Assembly: GCA_035623615.1 (NCBI GenBank)
Contig: DASPTB010000180.1
Coordinates: forward strand, 1 to 10,005
Direction of reading: 5' to 3'
DNA: 10,005 nt
Source: DASPTB01 sp035623615
Lineage (GTDB): Bacteria; Actinomycetota; UBA4738
Positions 1 through 5,426 of this stretch are shown one piece after another; positions within the stretch are counted from its first letter, which is position 1; each line of letters begins with the position of its first letter. Made by a program: the position numbers and the translations under genes. The notes under the pieces were generated by a model. The model had not been told where the DNA came from. It worked only from the letters and a program-made list of their open reading frames with translations, and ran no database searches.

Positions 1-2097
1 GGCTACTGGCAGCCGGCGAAGAAGACGGACGCCGCCTTCCATACGCTGACCGAGCACTGGGACGGCACGGCGTGGTCCATCGTGGACAGTCCGACGATGC
101 CCAGCTCAGGATCGAACACGCTGACCGCGGTGTCGGCACTCTCGACGAACAACGTCTGGGCGGTCGGCTACTACTTCGACTCCAAGAACGTCCGCAAGAC
201 GCTCATCGAGCACTGGGACGGGACCGATTGGTCGGTGGTCTCCAGTCCCGACCCCGGCGGGATGAGCGACGCGCTCCTCGGGGTTCGGGCCATTGCCGCC
301 AACAACGTGTGGGCCGTGGGCTTCACGAGCGCCGGCTACGGCTACGACGCACTGATCCTGCACTACAACGGAACGTCGTGGACGCCGTTTTCGGCCGCAC
401 CCGACCCCACGAGCGCGGAGGACGTCCTGGCCGGCATCGACTCGACGGGGCCGAACGACGTGTGGGCCGTGGGGTATCACGTCATCGGGTCGGACTACCG
501 GACCTTGACCGAGCACTTCGACGGAACGGCGTGGACGGTCCAGCCGAGCGCGAACGGTTCGGATGGAGTCGTGACGGTGGTTCGGGCCGTTTCGGCGCAG
601 CCGGGTGACGTGTGGACCGCGGGCTTCGACTACCGCATCGCGACCGGCCGGTACACCGAGTACACCGAGAACTGGAACGGATCGTCGTGGGCGACGGTGC
701 CTGCGGCCCTCTCGTCCACGAAGGACAAGAGCGAGATGTACGCCATCCAACAAGTGCCGGGCGCCGGCCAGGTGTGGGCGAGCGCCCGGTCGGCTCACAT
801 CGAGCTGATCTGTCCGGCCACGCCCGCCACCAGCGGTGCGGCGACGGCGCCTTCCGCGGCGTCCGCCCCGCTGCCGGCGAGGCTCTCGAGCGGCTTCGCG
901 ACGACGCCGGGGACGCCGCTCGAGATCCCCGGCACCGTGCACGCCCTGAAGCCGACCGCGGTGGCCCCGCACGTCAGCGTCCCGACGGCCACGGACGTCG
1001 CGCAGTCCGCCGGGATCTACGAGACGACGCTCACGCACGGCGCGGTCGTCGCCGACTTCAACGGCGACGGGTGGCCCGACCTGTTCATCAACCGCCACCA
1101 GAGCCCGGCGAAGCTCTACCTGAACGACCACGACGGGACGTTCACGCTGGTCGACTTCGGCACGTTCCCGCACCGCGACCGTCACGGGTGCGCCGCCGCC
1201 GACGTCAACGGCGACGGGTTGCTCGACCTCTTCTGCAACACGGGCTCGGACCGCGGGACGGAGGCGAAGCGGGACGAGCTGTGGCTGCAGACGCGAAGCG
1301 GGAACTTCACCGACGCCGCCGCGCAGTACGGGATCCTGCAGCCGTTCGACCGCGGCAGGATCTCGGCGTTCGTCGACGCGAACCACGACGGCTGGCCGGA
1401 CGTGTACGCGGCGAACTTCCCGGACCGGGCGGACGGCATGCCGTCGTCCAACCGGCTGTTCGTGAACACCGGCGGCACGTCGTACCGGCTTGCGTCGGAG
1501 TTCGGCCTCGACCAGGAACTCAACGGCACCACGATCTCGGTCGGGGACTACAACAACGACGGATACGACGACCTGCTGGTCGACGGCGGTGGGAGCATCC
1601 ACCTGTTCCGCAACAACGCCGGCGCCGGCTTCACGGACGTGAACAAGGCCGTGGGGCTCGACCACCGGGCGAACGCGACGGCGTTCGTCGACTTCAATCG
1701 CGACGGCAAGCTCGACGTGGTCGAGGTCGGGAACACGAAGGTCCAGGTGGACATCCAGCAGGCAGGCGGCACGTTCGTCCCGGGTCCGAGCGCGACGGTG
1801 CAGGGGGGGTTCAAGGTCGCCGTCGGGGACGTCAACGGTGACGGTTGGCCGGACATCTACGTGGAGCAGGGCAAGCTCGGGACGCAGAAGAACCTTCCCG
1901 ACGTCGTCTTCCTGAACGACGGCACTGGGGCCGGGTTCTCCTCGACGACCGTCACGGTGCCGTCCCCGCCGGTCAAGGGGATCGCGGAGGATGTCGTGCC
2001 GATCGACTTCAACAAGGATGGGTACACCGACTTCCTGGTCGAGAACGGCAACGCGACCAGCCCGGGGTCCCTGCAGCTGATCAAGTTCTCGCCGTAG
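1..2097 (+). CDS. Large repeat protein, C-terminal part: NVWAVG propeller-like repeats plus FG-GAP/VCBS calcium-binding repeats (5' end outside window)
   Basis: Frame 1 is open from base 1 to the TAG at 2095-2097, giving 698 residues; the true start and any signal peptide lie upstream. Residues 1 to about 265 contain repeats of about 51 residues, each with an NNVWAVG(Y/F) strand and an EHWDGTxW strand, as in secreted beta-propeller-like proteins. A linker rich in Ala, Pro and Thr follows (nt 820-1010). Then come seven DxNxDGxxD loops, the calcium-binding signature of FG-GAP/VCBS (integrin alpha-like) repeats. Such proteins are normally secreted or surface-bound and act in adhesion or ligand binding; that role is inferred from the family. 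No catalytic domain is visible. An upstream ATG at nt 82 is only an internal methionine, because the repeat pattern already runs from base 1. The substrate is unknown. murT begins 40 bp downstream with its own promoter-like box, so the two are probably separate units. Confidence 0.85.
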   Translation, partial: GYWQPAKKTDAAFHTLTEHWDGTAWSIVDSPTMPSSGSNTLTAVSALSTNNVWAVGYYFDSKNVRKTLIEHWDGTDWSVVSSPDPGGMSDALLGVRAIAANNVWAVGFTSAGYGYDALILHYNGTSWTPFSAAPDPTSAEDVLAGIDSTGPNDVWAVGYHVIGSDYRTLTEHFDGTAWTVQPSANGSDGVVTVVRAVSAQPGDVWTAGFDYRIATGRYTEYTENWNGSSWATVPAALSSTKDKSEMYAIQQVPGAGQVWASARSAHIELICPATPATSGAATAPSAASAPLPARLSSGFATTPGTPLEIPGTVHALKPTAVAPHVSVPTATDVAQSAGIYETTLTHGAVVADFNGDGWPDLFINRHQSPAKLYLNDHDGTFTLVDFGTFPHRDRHGCAAADVNGDGLLDLFCNTGSDRGTEAKRDELWLQTRSGNFTDAAAQYGILQPFDRGRISAFVDANHDGWPDVYAANFPDRADGMPSSNRLFVNTGGTSYRLASEFGLDQELNGTTISVGDYNNDGYDDLLVDGGGSIHLFRNNAGAGFTDVNKAVGLDHRANATAFVDFNRDGKLDVVEVGNTKVQVDIQQAGGTFVPGPSATVQGGFKVAVGDVNGDGWPDIYVEQGKLGTQKNLPDVVFLNDGTGAGFSSTTVTVPSPPVKGIAEDVVPIDFNKDGYTDFLVENGNATSPGSLQLIKFSP
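148..789 (+). repeat. Tandem NVWAVG protein repeats (about 51 residues each)
   Basis: The strand motif N(N/D)VWAVG(Y/F) or a degraded form begins at nt 148, 301, 454, 604 and 766. The spacings are 153, 153, 150 and 162 nt, so the unit is 50-54 codons. A partial earlier unit (EHWDGTAW) occupies the first 90 bases. The last copy (GQVWASAR) is the most diverged. The regular period suggests blades of a propeller or a similar repeat fold; the structure is an inference. Confidence 0.8.
1054..2031 (+). repeat. Seven FG-GAP/VCBS calcium-loop repeats
   Basis: Loops of the form D-x-N-x-D-G-x-x-D are encoded at 1054-1080, 1201-1227, 1375-1401, 1546-1572, 1690-1716, 1828-1854 and 2005-2031. Six have Asp at the first position and Asn at the third, like DFNGDGWPD; all keep the DG core and the final Asp. 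This is the established calcium-binding motif of FG-GAP/VCBS and integrin-alpha repeats. Spacing is 114-177 nt. Seven loops would suit one seven-bladed propeller, which is inference. Confidence 0.85.
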
Positions 2098-2123
2098 CGC
2101 GCCGCGGGGTTGCCGCCGTCCTC

Positions 2124-2129
2124 TAGAGT
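2124..2129 (+). promoter_or_regulatory. Putative -10 box of murT (TAGAGT), leaderless start
   Basis: TAGAGT ends 8 nt before the murT ATG at 2138, so transcription would start at or next to the A of ATG. No convincing -35 element is seen at the usual distance. The GGAAGG at 2132-2137 abuts the ATG and is too close to work as a Shine-Dalgarno site. Confidence 0.5.
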
Positions 2130-2137
2130 CGGGAAGG

Positions 2138-3523
2138 ATGGACCGCACGCCCGCCGCGGATCGCGGCACCAGCTCCGCGCGCGACCGGGTCGCGCGCGGA
2201 GCCGCACGCGCGACGGGCGCGATCCTGCGCCGGACGGGCGCCGGCGGGGGAAGCGCCCTGCCGGGAACCGTGCTCGAACGGCTGAGTCCAGGCTTCGTCG
2301 AGCGCCGCGCCGCGGCGTTCGGCGACGGCGTCGTGATCGTCTCGGGGACGAACGGGAAGACCACGACCGCGTCGATGCTGCGAACGATCCTTCGCGCCTC
2401 CGGCATCCAGACCGCCGGGAACGAGAGCGGCTCGAACCTTCGACGCGGCGTCGCGAGCGCCCTGATGGAGGCGCCGGCGACGGCCCGGATGGCCGTCCTC
2501 GAGGTGGACGAGGCGGCACTCCCCGCGCTCGTGCGGGCGATGCGGCCTCGCGCGCTGGTGCTCACCAACGTCTTCCGTGACCAACTGGACCGGTACTGGG
2601 AGACCGAGACCATCGCCCGGCACCTCGCCGACGCCATGGACGCGGCGCCGGCCGGCTGCCGCGTGATCGCGAACGCCGACGACCCACTGCTCTGGCACCG
2701 GGCACGCGAGCACGACGTCGTCGGTTTCGGCGTGGCTTCGCTCGTCGGCGCCGCGGCAACGGGGAGCCGCGCCGACGCCGAGCCCGAGGCGTGCCCGCGA
2801 TGCGGCGAGACGCTCTCCTACGCCGGGCGCACCATCGCCCACCTCGGCCGCGCGCGGTGCACGGCGTGCTCGTGGGCGTCGGTGGCGCCCGAGTACGAGG
2901 CGACCGTGGTCTCCTCGAGCGGGATGTCGGGCATCGTCGTGAAGATCCGCGGGCACACGATCCACCTCGGGATCGGCGGGGTGCACAACGCGTACAACGC
3001 GGCGGCGGCCCTCGCCGCCGCCGCGGTCCTCGGCGTCTCGGAGGAGCGCGCCGCGAAGGCGCTCGAGGAGTTCCGTCCGCGGTTCGGCCGATCGGAGGAG
3101 TTCTCGGCCGAAGGCCACGCCGGCTGGCTCTTCCTCATGAAGAACCCCGCGGGGGCGGGCGTCGTGATCCGCGAAGTGACCGAGGACGAGCGAGTGGGCG
3201 CGGTGGTGGTCGCCGTCAGCGATCAGATCGCCGACGGTCGTGACATCTCCTGGATCTGGGACGTCGACTTCGAGCGACTGGGGGCAGCGGGACTGCCGAC
3301 GGTGGCGAGCGGCAGGCGCGCCGCCGACGTGGCGGTCCGCCTGAAGTACGCGGGGGAGTCGCCGGTGGGCGTGGACCCCGAGCCCCGAGGAGCGCTCCGC
3401 ACTGCGGCGAGCGCCGCCGGGCAGGGCCGGAGCATCGCCGTGCTCGCGACGTACACGGCGATGCTCGACGTTCGGAGGGCGCTCACGCACAGCCGCCGGG
3501 CCCGGCTGGAGGACGTGGGATGA
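2138..3523 (+). CDS. murT: Lipid II isoglutaminyl synthase (glutamine-hydrolysing), ligase subunit MurT
   Basis: This 461-residue protein is the Mur-ligase-like subunit that, with GatD, converts the D-glutamate of the lipid II stem peptide to D-isoglutamine in the cytoplasm, using ATP and ammonia from glutamine. The ATP-binding P-loop SGTNGKTTT lies at residues 69-77, followed by the Mur central domain (LEVDEAALP, TNVFRDQLDRY). A four-cysteine zinc ribbon inserted in the central domain has CPRC at 219-222 and CTAC at 241-244. The C-terminal DUF1727 domain carries DGRDISWIWD at 366-375, the region holding the conserved aspartate thought to complete the GatD active site. The length is normal for the family. 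The ATG at 2138 fits the family N-terminus, with 69 residues before the P-loop GTNGK. The stop overlaps the gatD start. A strong hairpin lies at codons 12-22. Confidence 0.95.
   Translation: MDRTPAADRGTSSARDRVARGAARATGAILRRTGAGGGSALPGTVLERLSPGFVERRAAAFGDGVVIVSGTNGKTTTASMLRTILRASGIQTAGNESGSNLRRGVASALMEAPATARMAVLEVDEAALPALVRAMRPRALVLTNVFRDQLDRYWETETIARHLADAMDAAPAGCRVIANADDPLLWHRAREHDVVGFGVASLVGAAATGSRADAEPEACPRCGETLSYAGRTIAHLGRARCTACSWASVAPEYEATVVSSSGMSGIVVKIRGHTIHLGIGGVHNAYNAAAALAAAAVLGVSEERAAKALEEFRPRFGRSEEFSAEGHAGWLFLMKNPAGAGVVIREVTEDERVGAVVVAVSDQIADGRDISWIWDVDFERLGAAGLPTVASGRRAADVAVRLKYAGESPVGVDPEPRGALRTAASAAGQGRSIAVLATYTAMLDVRRALTHSRRARLEDVG
2172..2202 (+). promoter_or_regulatory. Perfect 14-bp hairpin at the 5' end of the murT coding region
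   Basis: Arms 2172-2185 and 2189-2202 are perfectly complementary (14 bp), with a 3-nt loop CGG. The stem begins 34 nt after the A of the ATG and encodes residues around S12 to A22, before the conserved Mur domain. No T-run follows, so it is not an intrinsic terminator. It could slow initiation or elongation, or simply reflect alternating GC codons (Arg, Ala). Confidence 0.45.
3508..3512 (+). promoter_or_regulatory. Shine-Dalgarno site of gatD (GGAGG)
   Basis: A perfect GGAGG inside the end of murT lies 7 nt before the gatD ATG at 3520. It supports that start and ribosome-binding-site-driven, coupled translation. The leading genes of the window lack such a site. Confidence 0.75.
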
Positions 3524-4257
3524 GCGGACGCGGGTGCGATCTGGTCGTCGTGCACCTGTACGCCGACCTGTTGCGGACGTACGGGGATCGCGGGAACGTC
3601 CTCGCCCTGGCGCGTCGTGCGGAGTGGCGCGGCTTCGGAGTCAGGGTGTGTGAGGTGGGCCGGGGCGAGCCGCTTCCGCCGAAAACGGACATCGTCCTGA
3701 TGGGCGGAGGAACCGATCGCGTGCAGGAGATCGTCGGCGAGGATCTCCTGTCGCGCGGTGGGGAGTTGCTGGAGGCTGCCGCCGCCGGCGCCGTCGTCAT
3801 CGGCATCTGCGGGGGGTACCAGTTCCTCGGCCGCCGGTATGTCGACGCGCGCGGGGCCGTGATCGAGGGCCTCGGCATCCTGGACGTGGAGACGATCGCC
3901 GGCGAGGGCAGGATCGTGGGCAACGTCCGGGCCGAGGCGACCCTGCGGGACGAACGGTTCGAGCTGATCGGATTCGAGAACCACGGGGGGCGGACCCGGC
4001 TCGGGCCCGACGCCCGGCCCCTCGCCACGGTTCCGCAGGGGCAGGGAAACAACGGAGGGGACCGCACCGAGGGTGCCGTTCAAGGTACGGCGGTCGGCAC
4101 GTATCTCCACGGGCCCGTCCTGCCGGCGAATCCACGCTTCGCCGACGAGCTCCTGCGGATGGCGCTCGCCGAGCGCCTGGGTGGCGAGCCGCTCGCGCCG
4201 CTGGACGACGCGCTCGAGGAGGCCGCCCACTCCGCCGCCCGCTCGCGTCGGCGATAG
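3520..4257 (+). CDS. gatD: Lipid II isoglutaminyl synthase, glutamine amidotransferase subunit GatD
   Basis: This 245-residue class I (CobB/CobQ-type) glutaminase supplies ammonia to MurT for amidation of lipid II. The nucleophile elbow GICGGYQ at 95-101 contains the catalytic C97, and TYLHGP at 194-199 carries H197, the expected catalytic histidine. The MGGGTDRVQE (61-70) and GFENHGGRT (151-159) stretches are typical of GatD. No acidic third triad residue follows the histidine in the usual amidotransferase way; in this family MurT is reported to supply it. The ATGA overlap with murT (3520-3523) and the GGAGG site 7 nt upstream fix the start and indicate a coupled operon that would give equal amounts of both subunits. 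The Arg-rich C-terminus (RSRRR) is unremarkable. The length matches the family. Confidence 0.95.
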   Translation: MSGRGCDLVVVHLYADLLRTYGDRGNVLALARRAEWRGFGVRVCEVGRGEPLPPKTDIVLMGGGTDRVQEIVGEDLLSRGGELLEAAAAGAVVIGICGGYQFLGRRYVDARGAVIEGLGILDVETIAGEGRIVGNVRAEATLRDERFELIGFENHGGRTRLGPDARPLATVPQGQGNNGGDRTEGAVQGTAVGTYLHGPVLPANPRFADELLRMALAERLGGEPLAPLDDALEEAAHSAARSRRR

Positions 4258-4308
4258 CCCCGCTTCATCTCCTCTCCTCTGTGTCCCGCTGCTACCCTCC
4301 CGGCCCCG
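4258..4308 (+). terminator. C-rich, G-poor tract after gatD (possible Rho-dependent terminator)
   Basis: These 51 bases after the gatD stop contain 28 C and only 8 G, unlike the surrounding GC-balanced DNA. They have no hairpin and no T-run. C-rich, G-poor RNA is the hallmark of Rho loading sites, so the tract could end the murT-gatD transcript before the pheS promoter. This rests on composition alone. Confidence 0.25.
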
Positions 4309-4310
4309 CC

Positions 4311-4316
4311 TAGAAT
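4311..4316 (+). promoter_or_regulatory. Putative -10 box of pheST (TAGAAT)
   Basis: TAGAAT differs from TATAAT at one base and ends 9 nt before the ATG at 4326. No clear -35 element is seen. Transcription would begin at about 4321-4326, giving either a leaderless message from ATG 4326 or a leader of about 45-50 nt for the GTG at 4371. Confidence 0.5.
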
Positions 4317-4325
4317 GGCCGCTCC

Positions 4326-5426
4326 ATGCCGCCGCGCACCACGCCGCGCGGCGGCGGACGAAGGGATCCCGTGGACGCAGCGAACGCACGCCGCACCCTC
4401 GAAGACGAGGAGCGAAGGGGCCTGGCCGAGATCGGCTCGGCCGCCGACCTGACGACCTTGGAAGCCGCCGAGACCTCCCTGTTCGGAAGGAAGTCGGCCT
4501 TCCAAGAGGTCCAGCGGTCGCTGGGGTCGCTCGGAGACGACGAGCGCCGCGAGATCGGCCGGCGGACCAACGAGGTCCGGGACGGCCTCCGCCGGGCGAT
4601 CGCCGCGCGGAGGGAGGCGCTCGAGGCCGACCGCGAGCGGCAGTTGCTCGACGCCGACAGGGTCGACGTGACACTTCCGGGCCGGCGACCGCGGCCGGGG
4701 TCGTTGCATCCGCTCACCATCGTCGAGTACGAGATCGTCGAGATCTTCACGAGCATGGGCTACCGCGTCGTGGAGGGCCCCGAAGTCGAGACCGAGTACT
4801 ACAACTTCGACGCGCTCAACATCCCGCCGGAACACCCCGCGCGCCGCGTGAGCGACTCGATCTACCTGGACGTCGCCGGGCACGCCGACCTGCTGCTGCG
4901 GACGGAGACGTCGGCCATGCAGATCCGCACGATGGAAAAGCAACGCCCGCCCGTCTACGTGATCGCGCCGGGGCGCGTCTACCGGAACGAGGACGTCACG
5001 GCGAAGAACATGCCGGTGTTCCATCAGGTCGAGGGTCTCGCCGTCGACGAAGGCATCACCTTCGCCGACCTCAAGGGGACGCTGGAGGCGTTCTACCAGG
5101 CGCTCCTCGGCGACCGGCGCGTGCGGTTCACTCCGTCGTTCTTCCCGTTCGTCGAGCCGGGCCTTTCTGCGGGGGCGCTGTGCTTCGTCTGCGACGGAAC
5201 AGGGTGCCCCACGTGCGGCTTCGAAGGGTGGTTCGAGATGATGGGCGCCGGGATGGTCCATCCGAACGTCCTGCGCGGCGTCGGCTACGACCCCGAGCGC
5301 TACACGGGGTTCGCGTTCGGCGGGGGCTACGACCGTCTGGCGATGGCGCGATTCAACATTCCGGACATCCGGATGCTGTGGGAAGGCGACGTCCGCTTCC
5401 TCGGGCGATTCGAGGCGGCGAGATGA
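4326..5426 (+). CDS. pheS: Phenylalanyl-tRNA synthetase alpha subunit PheS
   Basis: This is the catalytic subunit of the (alpha-beta)2 class II enzyme that charges tRNA-Phe with phenylalanine using ATP. From ATG 4326 it has 366 residues. The N-terminal arm (about 16-110) is helical and charged and would form the tRNA-binding coiled coil. The catalytic core follows, with EGPEVETEYYNFDALNIP, the motif 2 region (RVYRNED, FHQVEGLAVD) and the motif 3 region GFAFGGGYDRLAM. A four-cysteine insert (C286, C289, C294, C297) precedes GAGMVHPNVL. The usual EPSxEVD segment reads EPGLSAGAL, closer to the Thermus form. The start is uncertain: ATG 4326 fits the -10 spacing seen elsewhere, whereas GTG 4371 (351 residues, AAGGGA 4 nt upstream) fits the family length better and removes a Pro/Arg-rich leader. 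The stop overlaps pheT. Confidence 0.95.
   Translation: MPPRTTPRGGGRRDPVDAANARRTLEDEERRGLAEIGSAADLTTLEAAETSLFGRKSAFQEVQRSLGSLGDDERREIGRRTNEVRDGLRRAIAARREALEADRERQLLDADRVDVTLPGRRPRPGSLHPLTIVEYEIVEIFTSMGYRVVEGPEVETEYYNFDALNIPPEHPARRVSDSIYLDVAGHADLLLRTETSAMQIRTMEKQRPPVYVIAPGRVYRNEDVTAKNMPVFHQVEGLAVDEGITFADLKGTLEAFYQALLGDRRVRFTPSFFPFVEPGLSAGALCFVCDGTGCPTCGFEGWFEMMGAGMVHPNVLRGVGYDPERYTGFAFGGGYDRLAMARFNIPDIRMLWEGDVRFLGRFEAAR
4328..4355 (+). promoter_or_regulatory. 10-bp GC hairpin between the two candidate pheS starts
   Basis: Arms 4328-4337 and 4346-4355 are perfectly complementary around an 8-nt loop (4338-4345). The stem lies just after ATG 4326 and just before the AAGGGA site (4361-4366) and GTG 4371. 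It has no T-run and no T-box features. If translation starts at GTG, this is a structured leader that could regulate pheST; otherwise it encodes the unconserved PPRTTPRGG stretch. Confidence 0.35.
5412..5415 (+). promoter_or_regulatory. Shine-Dalgarno site of pheT (GAGG)
   Basis: GAGG within the last codons of pheS sits 7 nt before the pheT ATG at 5423, the same spacing as for gatD. It supports the start and coupled translation. Confidence 0.6.

Noticed and set aside
106..2637. Very long open frame on the - strand (843 codons) opposite the repeat protein and murT
   Set aside because: It is Arg/Val/Asp-rich with no domain-like pattern and mirrors clear coding on the + strand. In DNA this rich in GC, antisense frames rarely meet stops.
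2998..3025. 12-bp inverted repeat with a 4-nt loop inside murT
   Set aside because: It falls in an alanine run encoded by GCG/GCC codons and is explained by low-complexity coding.
4258..4370. T-box or leader-peptide attenuator for pheST
   Set aside because: No T-box consensus, Phe-codon run or terminator hairpin with T-run is present; only the single GC hairpin is seen.
4073..5422. Upstream extension of the pheT frame through gatD and pheS
   Set aside because: The region is Arg/Pro-rich and unlike PheT. PheT proper begins at the ATG at 5423, which has the family N-terminus and a ribosome-binding site.
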